A program made the position numbers and the translations under genes. A stretch of 44,985 nucleotides of DNA from Immundisolibacter sp. (GTDB lineage Bacteria; Pseudomonadota; Gammaproteobacteria; Immundisolibacterales; Immundisolibacteraceae): contig NZ_JBFIII010000008.1 in the NCBI RefSeq assembly GCF_041601295.1, forward strand, positions 1-44,985, given 5' to 3'. Within the stretch, counting starts at the first letter, position 1; each line of letters begins with the position of its first letter. The notes under the pieces were generated by a model. It searched no databases. It saw only the letters and a list, made by a program, of their open reading frames with translations, and was not told the origin of the DNA. Shown in pieces: positions 11,644 through 20,754 of this stretch.

Positions 11644-13320
11644 ATGACCGAATCGTTCGCTGCCCTTCTTGAAGAAAGCCTGTCACGCAGAAAGCTGCAG
11701 GCCGGTTCCATCGTCAAAGCCATCGTCGTCGATCTGGACGACAACTTCGTCACCGTGCATGCCGGTCTGAAATCCGAAGCACTGATCGCGATTCACGAAT
11801 TCCGCAACGAGCGGGGTGAGCTGGAAGTCGGCATTGGGGACGAGGTCGAGGTAGCGCTCAAGGCGATCGAGGATGGTTACGGCGAGACCGTGCTGTCGCG
11901 TGAAGAAGCACGACTCAACAAGCAGTGGATTGTGCTGGAGGACGCCTTCGAGAAGGCCGAACCCATCAACGGCATCATTACGGACAAGGTCAAGGGCGGT
12001 TTCACCGTCATGATCGGCGACGTGCGGGCATTCTTGCCCGGCTCCCTGGTCGACATTCGCCCGGTGCGGGACATCACGCATCTCGAAGGGCGCGAAATCC
12101 AGTTCAAGTGCATCAAGCTTGACCGCAAGCGCAACAACGTCGTGGTTTCCCGTCGCGCGGTGCTCGAGGACAGCTATGTCGAGGAGCGTCGCGCCCTGAT
12201 CGAGAGCCTGGAGGAGGGCCAGATCAAGCAAGGTATGGTCAAGAACCTGACCGATTACGGTGCGTTTGTGGATTTGGGCGGCATCGACGGCCTGCTGCAC
12301 GTGACCGATATGTCCTGGAAGCGCGTGCGTCATCCCAGCGAAGTGGTCAAGGTCGGCGACGAGCTTGAAGTCAAGATTCTGAAGTTCGACCGCGAGCGGG
12401 TCCGCGTTTCGCTTGGTCTGAAACAGTTGCAGGAAGATCCGTGGGTCAACATCGCCCGCCGTTACCCGGTGGCGACCAAGTTGGTCGGTACGGTCACCAA
12501 CGTCACCGACTACGGTTGCTTCGTCGAGATCGAAGACGGCGTGGAAGGTCTGGTACACATGTCCGAAATGGACTGGACCAACCGCAACGTGCAGCCGGCC
12601 AAGGTGGTGCAGCCGGGCGATCAGGTCGAGGTAATGATTCTCGATGTGGACGGCGAGCGTCGACGCATCTCGCTGGGCATGAAGCAATGCCGCATGAATC
12701 CCTGGGAAGAATTTGCTGTCTTGAACAACAAGGGCGACAAGGTCAGCGGCCGCATCAAGTCGATTACCGATTTCGGGGTGTTTGTCGAGCTGGATGGCGG
12801 AATCGATGGTCTGGTGCACCTGACCGACATTTCCTGGGACAAACCCGGCGAGGACGCCATACGCGATTTCAAGAAAGGCGATGTGGTGGAAGCCGTGGTA
12901 TTGCTGGTGGACCCCGAGCGTGAGCGCATTTCGCTCGGCATGAAACAGGTCGAGAGCGATGCCTGGACTGACTACGTGACGGATCATCCCCGCGGCACCC
13001 GCATTACCGGCAAGGTGACCGAGGTCGAGCCGAAGTTCGCGACCCTCGAGTTGGCCAGCGGCATTGTAGGCACCATGAAGTCCGGCGAGGCCTCGCAGGA
13101 CAAGACCAAGGACGTGACCGAAGTCCTTAAAGTGGGCGACGAAGTCGAGTGCATGATCATCTCCGTAGACGCCAAGGCTCGTGCAATCCAGTTGTCGGTG
13201 CGCGCGCAGGAGATCAAGGAAGAAGCAGCGACAGTTGAGGAGTACCGCTCCACCAACGTTACCGGTACTACCAACCTGGGTGACCTGTTGAAGGAGCAAA
13301 TGGGTGACCGCGGTAACTGA
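11644..13320 (+). CDS. rpsA: 30S ribosomal protein S1
   Basis: S1 binds mRNA at the 30S subunit and is needed for initiation on weak or structured leaders. I chose ATG 11644 (MTESFAALLEESL), although the frame is open from 11569, because it gives 558 residues against 557 in E. coli and the usual N-terminus. Six S1/OB repeats follow. The first two are divergent (about 20-170) and bind the ribosome. The last four carry the typical G-x-V-x-x-[IV]-T-x-[YF]-G-x-F-V signature, for example GMVKNLTDYGAFVDLGG and GRIKSITDFGVFVELDGG. In many relatives ihfB follows rpsA. Here a terminator and lapA follow instead. Confidence 0.97.
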   Translation: MTESFAALLEESLSRRKLQAGSIVKAIVVDLDDNFVTVHAGLKSEALIAIHEFRNERGELEVGIGDEVEVALKAIEDGYGETVLSREEARLNKQWIVLEDAFEKAEPINGIITDKVKGGFTVMIGDVRAFLPGSLVDIRPVRDITHLEGREIQFKCIKLDRKRNNVVVSRRAVLEDSYVEERRALIESLEEGQIKQGMVKNLTDYGAFVDLGGIDGLLHVTDMSWKRVRHPSEVVKVGDELEVKILKFDRERVRVSLGLKQLQEDPWVNIARRYPVATKLVGTVTNVTDYGCFVEIEDGVEGLVHMSEMDWTNRNVQPAKVVQPGDQVEVMILDVDGERRRISLGMKQCRMNPWEEFAVLNNKGDKVSGRIKSITDFGVFVELDGGIDGLVHLTDISWDKPGEDAIRDFKKGDVVEAVVLLVDPERERISLGMKQVESDAWTDYVTDHPRGTRITGKVTEVEPKFATLELASGIVGTMKSGEASQDKTKDVTEVLKVGDEVECMIISVDAKARAIQLSVRAQEIKEEAATVEEYRSTNVTGTTNLGDLLKEQMGDRGN

Positions 13321-13382
13321 TCGGTCGGCAGGCAGCGTTGCCTGACTTCAGTGGGCGCTTGGGCGAAGTCTGGAACCTGAAT

Positions 13383-13418
13383 AAAAACGGCATGGCCCCG
13401 GCTATGCCGTTTTTGTTT
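13383..13418 (+). terminator. Rho-independent terminator after rpsA
   Basis: The arms AAAAACGGCAT (13383-13393) and ATGCCGTTTTT (13404-13414) are perfectly complementary, extend inward through a short GC helix, and end in a T-rich run (13410-13418). It marks the end of the gyrA-to-rpsA supraoperon. The lapA ribosome-binding site begins only 3 nt later. Confidence 0.9.
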
Positions 13419-13429
13419 GTGGAGGTGTC

Positions 13430-13705
13430 ATGATGCGTGTATTGCGCTTACTGCTATTGCTGACGGTCGCGTTGCTGGCGGGTCTTTTCGCCAGCGTCAA
13501 CACGCAGCCGGTAAAGATCAACTATCTGATCGGGAGTGGCGAGTTACGCCTGGCCTGGCTGCTGCTTTTGGTGGTTGGTGTCAGCGTGGTGCTCGGCTGG
13601 CTGGCGGCGCTACCAGTGCGCTGGCGGCGCGGGCGGGAACTGCGCCAGCTACGCTCGGAGCAGCGACGTTTGCAGACTCAGCTGAGCACGCCGCCAGATC
13701 CTTGA
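13430..13705 (+). CDS. lapA: LapA family (DUF1049) inner-membrane protein
   Basis: This is a 91-residue protein with two membrane helices (about 4-22 and 41-63) and a basic, likely coiled-coil C-terminal tail. Between the helices is FASVNTQPVKINYLIG, the family signature F-x2-x-N-x3-V-x-x-x-x-L. LapA works with LapB in control of lipopolysaccharide synthesis through FtsH/LpxC in E. coli. GGAGG at 13421-13425 serves either of two tandem ATGs (13430 or 13433). The usual order is lapA-lapB-pyrF, but here pyrF follows after 30 nt with no room for lapB. Confidence 0.85.
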   Translation: MMRVLRLLLLLTVALLAGLFASVNTQPVKINYLIGSGELRLAWLLLLVVGVSVVLGWLAALPVRWRRGRELRQLRSEQRRLQTQLSTPPDP

Positions 13706-13735
13706 CCCGGGCCTGTACTGCAATCCTGGATATCG

Positions 13736-14434
13736 ATGTCGAAGCCCCGAATCGTTGTTGCCATCGATCGCCCGGATTTGGGTCAGGCATTGTCCCTGAC
13801 GGCACATCTCGATCCGGCGTTGTGCCGCCTTAAGGTAGGTATGGAACTGTTCACCGCTGCCGGGCCGGCAGCGGTCGAAGCCCTGCAGCGGCAAGGTTTC
13901 GACGTGTTTCTGGACCTTAAATTTCACGACATTCCCAACACCGTGGCGGGCGCTTGCCGCAGCGCCGCAGCGCTTGGCGTGTGGATGGTGAACGTCCACG
14001 CCAGTGGCGGCCCCCGCATGTTGGGGGCGGCGGTCGAAGCGCTTGCCGGCGGGCCGAGCAGGCCAGTCCTGGTTGGTGTGACCTTGCTGACGAGTCTGGA
14101 TGGCACCGAGTTGGCGGCCGTCGGAATGCCTGGCGACCCTGCCGAGCGGGTGCTGCATCTGGCGCGCTGCTGCGCCAATGCCGGACTCGACGGCGTGGTC
14201 TGTTCACCACTCGAAATCGTCCCGCTGCGGGCAGCGCTGGGGGAACAATTTACCCTGGTGACACCCGGCATACGCGCGCCTGGCGAGGCGCTCGATGACC
14301 AGCAGCGTACCCTGGCCCCGGCCGCCGCGCTGGCGGCCGGAGCAACTTACCTGGTGATCGGCCGCCCGATCACCCGTGCGCTTGACCCTGGCGCCGCATT
14401 GCGGGCGCTGGCGGCAAGCGTTCCGAGCGACTGA
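13736..14434 (+). CDS. pyrF: Orotidine 5'-phosphate decarboxylase
   Basis: It makes UMP from OMP, the last step of de novo pyrimidine synthesis. The catalytic motif D-x-K-x2-D is seen in FLDLKFHDIPNTV. RLKVGMELFTAAGP and the C-terminal phosphate-binding VIGRPITRA are also conserved. It has 232 residues (E. coli 245). The start MSKPRIVVAIDRPD fits the family. The heptose kinase gene begins directly after its stop, so the two are probably cotranscribed and coupled. Confidence 0.96.
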   Translation: MSKPRIVVAIDRPDLGQALSLTAHLDPALCRLKVGMELFTAAGPAAVEALQRQGFDVFLDLKFHDIPNTVAGACRSAAALGVWMVNVHASGGPRMLGAAVEALAGGPSRPVLVGVTLLTSLDGTELAAVGMPGDPAERVLHLARCCANAGLDGVVCSPLEIVPLRAALGEQFTLVTPGIRAPGEALDDQQRTLAPAAALAAGATYLVIGRPITRALDPGAALRALAASVPSD

Positions 14435-15418
14435 GTGTTAGTCAGCGGACTTACACCCGCGCACCTGGCCCGCCTTGAAGGCCAGCGGGTGCTGGTCGTG
14501 GGCGATGCCATGCTGGATCGCTACTGGTTTGGGTCGGTCGAACGCATATCACCGGAAGCGCCGGTGCCGGTGGTGGCGGTAGGCGCCAGCGAGGAGCGCC
14601 TTGGCGGCGCCGCCAACGTGGCCCGTAACGTGGTGGCGCTCGGCGCCAAGGCGCGACTGCTGGCCATCACGGGCACCGATGAGGCCGGGCAGCGGCTCGA
14701 ATCACTCCTGACCGACACCGCAATTGATGCCCGATTGGTGCGCGACCCGGCCTTGCCGACCACGCTGAAGCTGCGCGTGTTGTCGCGCAGCCAACAACTG
14801 ATACGGCTCGATTTTGAAGCGCGGCCCAGCGCGGCGGCCCTCGACGGCCTGCGGGCTGAATTCCAGTCCGCGCTCGACTGGGCACAGGCGGTGGTGCTGT
14901 CCGACTACGGCAAGGGCTCGCTGTTGCACGTGGCTGCGTTGATTGGCGAGGCACGCGCCCGCGGTTTGTTGGTGATCGTCGATCCCAAGGGCCACGATTA
15001 CGCCTGTTATGCCGGCGCCACCCTGCTGACGCCGAACCGCAGTGAGTTCGCGACCGTCGCCGGGGGGCCGTGGAGCAACGAAGCCGAATTGCAGGTCAGG
15101 GCGTCCTCCTGGCTGCGCAGACTCGACGTCGGGGGGCTGCTGATCACCCGCAGCGAGGAGGGCATGACCCTGTTTCGCGCCGATGCGCCGGCCCTGCACG
15201 ACCCGGCCCGGGCGCGCGAGGTGTACGACGTGTCGGGCGCCGGCGACACCGTCGTGGCAGCCATTGCCCTGGCGTTGGCGGCAGGTCTGCCTGACGCAGC
15301 CGCGGTGCACCTGGCCAATCTCGCGGCTGGCATAGTGGTTGGCAAGCTTGGCACGGCCACAGCCACTGCGGACGAGGTGGCTGCGGTGCTGGAGCAGGAG
15401 GATGGATTATGTACGTAG
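14435..15418 (+). CDS. hldA: D-glycero-beta-D-manno-heptose-7-phosphate kinase (stand-alone)
   Basis: This PfkB/ribokinase-family kinase phosphorylates heptose-7-phosphate at C1 for LPS core heptose. It opens with VLVVGDAMLDRYWFG and has the substrate segment RLGGAANVARNVVALGA, the PfkB C-terminal signature DVSGAGDTVVA with catalytic Asp, and DPKGHDY. At 327 residues it corresponds only to the kinase half of bifunctional HldE. The C-terminal adenylyltransferase domain is absent, so that step (HldC-like) must be encoded elsewhere. The GTG start directly follows the pyrF stop. The 3' end overlaps hldD by 10 nt. Confidence 0.9.
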   Translation: MLVSGLTPAHLARLEGQRVLVVGDAMLDRYWFGSVERISPEAPVPVVAVGASEERLGGAANVARNVVALGAKARLLAITGTDEAGQRLESLLTDTAIDARLVRDPALPTTLKLRVLSRSQQLIRLDFEARPSAAALDGLRAEFQSALDWAQAVVLSDYGKGSLLHVAALIGEARARGLLVIVDPKGHDYACYAGATLLTPNRSEFATVAGGPWSNEAELQVRASSWLRRLDVGGLLITRSEEGMTLFRADAPALHDPARAREVYDVSGAGDTVVAAIALALAAGLPDAAAVHLANLAAGIVVGKLGTATATADEVAAVLEQEDGLCT

Positions 15419-16401
15419 TGACAGGTGGCGCGGGCTTCGTCGGCAGTAATCTTGTGGGCGCCTTGAACCGCCGCGGCATCACCGACATCCTGGTGGTGGA
15501 CAACCTCGAAACCAACTCGGCCAAGTTCCGTAACCTGGTTGGCCGCGCGATCGCTGATTATGTCGACAAGCGCGACTTTCTCGGCCTGCTGGACACCGGC
15601 CGTCTGGGCAAACTGACCGCCGTCCTGCACCAGGGCGCCTGTTCCGACACCATGGAACTGGACGGCCGCTACATGATGGAAAACAACTACGCGTACTCGA
15701 AAGCCGTGTTCGATTACTGCCAGGGCGCGCGGGTGCCGTTGCTGTATGCGTCTTCGGCGGCGGTGTACGGGGCGAGTCAGGAGTTCGCCGAACGTCCCGA
15801 AAATGAGCAACCTCTTAACGTCTACGGCTACTCCAAGCTGTTGTTCGATAACTACCTTCGCCGACACGCCGGTCGCTTGCAGGCGCCGGTGACCGGCTTT
15901 CGCTACTTCAACGTTTACGGGCCGGGCGAAGCGCACAAGGGGCGCATGGCGTCGGTGGCGCGCCAGTTCTTCCTTCAGTACCGGGAGGAGGGATGCGTGC
16001 GCCTGTTCAGCGGCAGCGGCGGCTATGGCGACGGCGAGCAACGGCGTGACTTCGTGGCGGTGGACGATCTGACACGAGCGGTGCTGCACTTCCTGGACCG
16101 GCCGCAGGGCAGCGGTGTGTTCAACCTGGGCAGCGGTGAGGCAGCGAGTTTCAACCGCGTGGCACAGGCGGTGATCAATGCCTGCCGCGACGCCGCGGGC
16201 GAGGCGCCGCTCGATTTGCCAGCGCTGGTAGCCAGCGGTGCGGTGCGTTATGTCGATTTCCCGCCGGGCCTTGCCGAGCGATATCAGAGCTACACCCAGG
16301 CTGATCTTGCCGGACTGCGACTGGCCGGATACGACGGCGAGTTCATGCCGGTTGAACGCGGCGTCGCCGATTATGTGCGCAGCCTGTTAGCCGATTCCTG
16401 A
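15409..16401 (+). CDS. hldD: ADP-L-glycero-D-manno-heptose 6-epimerase
   Basis: HldD epimerises ADP-D,D-heptose to ADP-L,D-heptose, the precursor of inner-core LPS. It is an extended SDR with the N-terminal NADP motif VTGGAGFVGSN and the nearly invariant GITDILVVDNLETN. The catalytic Tyr-x3-Lys is in YGYSKLLFD (Y139, K143). QGACSDTMELDGRYMMENNY and FRYFNVYGPGE are family hallmarks. It has 330 residues, slightly longer than E. coli (310). It overlaps the heptose kinase gene, which fits a joint role in LPS heptose supply. Confidence 0.96.
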   Translation: MYVVTGGAGFVGSNLVGALNRRGITDILVVDNLETNSAKFRNLVGRAIADYVDKRDFLGLLDTGRLGKLTAVLHQGACSDTMELDGRYMMENNYAYSKAVFDYCQGARVPLLYASSAAVYGASQEFAERPENEQPLNVYGYSKLLFDNYLRRHAGRLQAPVTGFRYFNVYGPGEAHKGRMASVARQFFLQYREEGCVRLFSGSGGYGDGEQRRDFVAVDDLTRAVLHFLDRPQGSGVFNLGSGEAASFNRVAQAVINACRDAAGEAPLDLPALVASGAVRYVDFPPGLAERYQSYTQADLAGLRLAGYDGEFMPVERGVADYVRSLLADS

Positions 16402-16558
16402 GCGGCAAGGTGTCGCCGGTGGGACGTCGGCAGCCCACCTTCCTGCGCGACGCGGTACCTTCTGTGTTGTTGCCCGGTTGCGCAGGCATGCGTCACGGGT
16501 TGCGCCAGACGGTGCGTTGTGTTGCCGACGGCAAGCATTCCAGTCCGACAGAGGTTTC

Positions 16559-17914
16559 ATGCATCTGACTTTCCTTGGCGCGGCCGGTACGGTCACCGGC
16601 TCGAAGTATCTGCTGGAAGTGGCCGGCCGGCGCCTGCTGGTGGACTGCGGCCTGTTCCAGGGCTACAAGCAGCTGCGTCTTAAAAACTGGGCGGCGCTGC
16701 CGGTAAAGCCCGCCAGCCTGGACGCGGTGCTACTGACGCATGCCCATATCGACCACAGCGGCTACCTGCCGCTGCTGGTGAAAAATGGTTATGGCGGACG
16801 TGTCTGGTGCACGCCGGGCACCGCAGCCCTGTGCGAAATCCTGTTGCCGGACAGCGGCCACCTGCAGCAGCAGGATGCCGAGTACGCCAACCGCAAGGGG
16901 TTCTCCAAGCACCGCCCGGCGCTGCCCCTGTATGACAAGCAGGACGCCATCGATTGCCTGCCGGCGCTGGAACGGGTTGAATTCAATGACTGGTTCGAGC
17001 CATGCGCCGGCGTGCGGGCGCGCTTGCGGCCTGCCGGTCATATCCTGGGCGCGTCCAGCGTAGAGCTTGAGGCGGATGGCCGGCGGCTGTTGTTCAGCGG
17101 CGACCTCGGCCGCAACGACCACCCCATCCTGTACGATCCGGCGCCGCCACCGCCGGTCGATTATCTGGTCGTCGAGTCCACCTATGGGGATCGCCTGCAT
17201 CCGCCCAGCGACCCGGCCCAGGAACTGGCCGCAGTCATCAAACGCACCGCTGCCCGTGGTGGCATGGTGCTGATCCCGGCGTTTGCCGTTGGCCGTACCC
17301 AGGAACTGCTGTTTTACATTCATCAGCTCAAGCAGCAGGGTGCCATTCCCGACGTGCCGGTGTTCCTGGACAGCCCGATGGCCATCAACGCCAGCGAGTT
17401 GCTACAGCGGTTTGCCAGCGAGCATCGGCTCAGCGCCGCGCAGGCCGGTGAGGTGTGCGCCACGGCAACGTATGTACGCGAACGCGAGGATTCGATCGCG
17501 CTCAATTCCCGCACCCACCCGATGATCATTATTTCCGCCAGCGGCATGATCACCGGCGGGCGGGTACTGCATCACCTGAAGGCCCGTGCCGGGAATCCGG
17601 ACAACACCATTCTGTTCGCCGGCTACCAGGCCGGCGGCACGCGCGGCGCCGCGCTGCTGGCCGGTGCACAGGAGATCAAGCTGCATGGCCGCTATCTGCG
17701 GGTGAAGGCCGAAGTGGCGAGCATCGAGAACCTGTCCGCGCATGCCGACTGGCAGGGCATTCTGGATTGGCTATCCGCCATGCCTTCGCCCCGCCAGGCC
17801 TTCGTTACCCATGGCGAGCCGGCGGCGGCCGATGCACTGCGCCTGCGCCTGCACGAGAAGTTCGGTTGGGCGGCAACGGCGCCGACGCTCGGTGAGCGGG
17901 TGCACCTGAAATGA
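16559..17914 (+). CDS. Metallo-beta-lactamase fold / beta-CASP RNA-processing exonuclease-like protein
   Basis: The 451-residue protein belongs to the YSH1/CPSF73-like group. It starts HLTFLGAAGTVTGSKYLL, the family opening. The metal motif HAHIDHSG is at 61-68, further ligands are in RPAGHILGA and FSGDLGR, and the beta-CASP part contains PAFAVGRTQE, SASGMITGGRVLHHL and the final HADW and THGEP segments. Such proteins are RNA endo/exonucleases; the target here is unknown. I chose ATG 16559 (GAGG 4 nt upstream). The frame is open to 16478, but that stretch lacks similarity. Its stop overlaps the next start (ATGA). Confidence 0.9.
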   Translation: MHLTFLGAAGTVTGSKYLLEVAGRRLLVDCGLFQGYKQLRLKNWAALPVKPASLDAVLLTHAHIDHSGYLPLLVKNGYGGRVWCTPGTAALCEILLPDSGHLQQQDAEYANRKGFSKHRPALPLYDKQDAIDCLPALERVEFNDWFEPCAGVRARLRPAGHILGASSVELEADGRRLLFSGDLGRNDHPILYDPAPPPPVDYLVVESTYGDRLHPPSDPAQELAAVIKRTAARGGMVLIPAFAVGRTQELLFYIHQLKQQGAIPDVPVFLDSPMAINASELLQRFASEHRLSAAQAGEVCATATYVREREDSIALNSRTHPMIIISASGMITGGRVLHHLKARAGNPDNTILFAGYQAGGTRGAALLAGAQEIKLHGRYLRVKAEVASIENLSAHADWQGILDWLSAMPSPRQAFVTHGEPAAADALRLRLHEKFGWAATAPTLGERVHLK

Positions 17915-18495
17915 GCGAACTGCCCGTCACGCCGGCATGGTCGCCGGGCCAGCCCCTGGCGGGCTGGCTGCGACTGACCGGGCGGGGTACGTGGCTGATC
18001 CGCGATGCGGCGGTGGAACATCCGTCGCTGCGGGCGCATCTGAACCGCCATTACCAGCGCGACGCGCAGGGTCGCTATTTCGTGCAGAACGGCGCCCAGG
18101 TGGTTTTTGTGCGCCTGGATTACGCGCCCTATACGGTGCACGTGGCGGCGGATGGGTCGCTGGTTGCCCACACCGGGCAGCCGGCCGGAGCGGTGCAGGC
18201 GGCGTGTCTGGACGAGGCCGGCGTGCTGACCCTGTTGACCGAGCTTGGCGCGGCACGGGCTGACGAGGCCACGTTGGAATACTTTGCCGACCGCGTGCGT
18301 CATGCGGACGACCAGCCGGCCGACGAGACCGCGCTGTCCGCCCTCATGCACGGCGGCGCGGACACGCCAGCACTGATTCTGGACCTTCCGCAGGGCCGGG
18401 TGCCGCTGACCCGTTGCGCCAGCAATGATCTGCCGCGGGCGTTCGGTTTCGTGCGCGATCCACAACAACAATATGGCGCAGAGGCGCCCGCCTGA
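17911..18495 (+). CDS. Conserved-looking protein of unknown function
   Basis: I do not recognise this 194-residue protein with confidence. It is soluble, has no signal peptide, and contains a segment of the form GTWLIRDAAVEHPSLRAHL followed by RYFVQNGAQVVFVRLDYAPY, which faintly recalls DUF1285 proteins. The ATG overlaps the stop of the beta-CASP gene (ATGA), and lolC begins 3 nt after its stop, so it is translated as part of this operon. Codon use and GC look like those of its neighbours, so it is native. Function is not assigned. Confidence 0.75.
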   Translation: MSELPVTPAWSPGQPLAGWLRLTGRGTWLIRDAAVEHPSLRAHLNRHYQRDAQGRYFVQNGAQVVFVRLDYAPYTVHVAADGSLVAHTGQPAGAVQAACLDEAGVLTLLTELGAARADEATLEYFADRVRHADDQPADETALSALMHGGADTPALILDLPQGRVPLTRCASNDLPRAFGFVRDPQQQYGAEAPA

Positions 18496-18497
18496 GC

Positions 18498-19737
18498 ATG
18501 TTCAAACCCTACGAAATTTTTATCGGCCTGCGTTACACGCGCGCCAAGCGGCGCAACCACTTCATCTCCTTCATCAGCCTGGTTTCGATGGCCGGTATCG
18601 CCCTGGGCGTGATGGCGCTGATTACGGTCATTTCGGTGATGAACGGTTTCGAGCACGAGCTGCGCTCGCGCATTCTTGGCATGGTGGCGCACGTTACCGT
18701 CAGCGGCGATGGCGGCGTGCTGCGCGACTGGCGGGCGACGCAGCGCGAGGTCAAACGCGAATCCGAGGTCGAGGCCAGCGCGCCGTACGTTGAGACCGAG
18801 GCCATGATCTCGTTCGCCGGCAACGCCAACGGTGTGTTGCTGCGTGGCATCGACCCGGCCCAGGAGCCCGGCGTCGCCGAACTGACACTCAATACCAGCG
18901 GCACCACGCTGTCCGCGCTCGGACCGGGTGAGTTCGGCATCATCCTGGGGCGGGATCTGGGGCAGGCGCTGGGAGCCAAGGTGGGCGACAAGGTGACGGT
19001 GCTGATACCGGAAGTCAGCGCCGGTCCGGCCGGCGTGTTGCCGCGCATGAAGCGTTTTACCGTGCTCGGTTACTTCTCGGCCGGCATGTACGAATACGAC
19101 AGCGCACTGGCCCTGGTGGCCATCGGCGACGCCCAGCGTCTGCTGCGGTTGCAGGACGATGCCGTCAGCGGCGTACGCTTGCGCCTGACGAATCTCATGC
19201 AGGCACCCACCGTGGCGCGGCGTCTGGGCTTGCAGCTGCCCTACCTGGCCGTGAGTGACTGGACGCGCCAGCACGTCAACTTCTTTCGCGCCGTGCGCAC
19301 CGAAAAGACCGTGATGTTCATCATCCTGTCGCTGATCGTCGCCGTGGCGGCGTTCAATATCATCTCCACCCTGGTGATGATGGTGGCCGACAAGCGTGCC
19401 GATATCGCCATCCTGCGCACCATGGGCGCCACACCGGGCAGCGTGATGGGAGTGTTCATCGTGCAAGGCGCGGTCATCGGCGTGATTGGCACGCTGCTCG
19501 GGCTGGTCAGTGGGGTGGTGTTGTCGCTGAACATCGCGACCCTGGTGCCGTGGCTGGAGCGGGTGCTGCACGTGAGCCTGTGGCCGACCGACGTGTATTA
19601 CATCTCCACCCTGCCATCGCAGTTGGAAGTGGGCGATGTGATGAACATCACCGGGCTGGCGTTGTTGCTATCGCTGCTGGCCACGCTGTACCCGGCCTGG
19701 CACGCGTCCCGTACCGATCCGGCCGAGGCCCTGCGTT

Positions 19738-19745
<8 letters not shown>
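18498..19745 (+). CDS. lolC: LolC/LolE-type lipoprotein-releasing ABC transporter permease
   Basis: This is the inner-membrane permease of the LolCDE complex, which extracts lipoproteins for transfer to LolA. The N-terminus FKPYEIFIGLRYTRAKRRNHFISFISLVSMAGI is characteristic. There is one N-terminal helix, a large periplasmic domain (about 50-270) and three C-terminal helices with the FtsX-type segment, including ADKRADIAILRTMGATP. It has 415 residues. Only one permease gene is next to lolD, so the complex may be a homodimer of this protein (LolF-like), or lolE lies elsewhere. It overlaps lolD by 8 nt. Confidence 0.93.
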
Positions 19746-20427
<682 letters not shown>

Positions 20428-20442
20428 TTGGCAAGTGGTTCA

Positions 20443-20595
20443 GGAGCCGCTGATTTATGCAGCGGCTCCCGCAGTGCAGGGACGCACTACCAAAATCGAT
20501 GGCTGTAAACCATTGATTTTGTGAGCCACCGGAAAACCACGCTTTTCCGGTGGCGGGCGCTGAAAGATCCAGGACGGATTTATTCAGCGCTTCCT
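20443..20595 (+). repeat. Multi-hairpin dispersed repeat, copy A
   Basis: Five consecutive inverted repeats can be drawn. H1: GGAGCCGCTG (20443-20452) with CAGCGGCTCC (20460-20469). H2: AGTGC/GCACT (20473-20488). H3: CAAAATC-ATGG with CCAT-GATTTTG (20491-20521). H4: CCACCGGAAAA/TTTTCCGGTGG (20526-20553). H5: GCGCTGAA/TTCAGCGC (20557-20590). Copies B (31729) and C (42435, inverted) share the same order with paired substitutions. It has no coding capacity and lies just after lolD. Confidence 0.9.
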
Positions 20596-20754
20596 TCAGT
20601 TAGGCGCAGAACGGACGAGTTTGGTCCTGGCGGCGAACTCCTGAGGTGGTTGTGACGACGGATTTCTGGGTACGAGTCGGGAGTTAATTTAAGTGAAGTT
20701 AAGGAAGTTATGCCGGCTCCATAATTTACTTAATAACCATATACACTGGCGCCG

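Noticed and set aside
11683..13299. 538-codon open frame on the minus strand inside rpsA
   Set aside because: Exact antisense of the S1 repeats; no start signals and no recognisable domain.
16418..16439. Hairpin GGTGGG/CCCACC after hldD as a terminator
   Set aside because: Only 6 bp with a 10-nt loop and no T-run.
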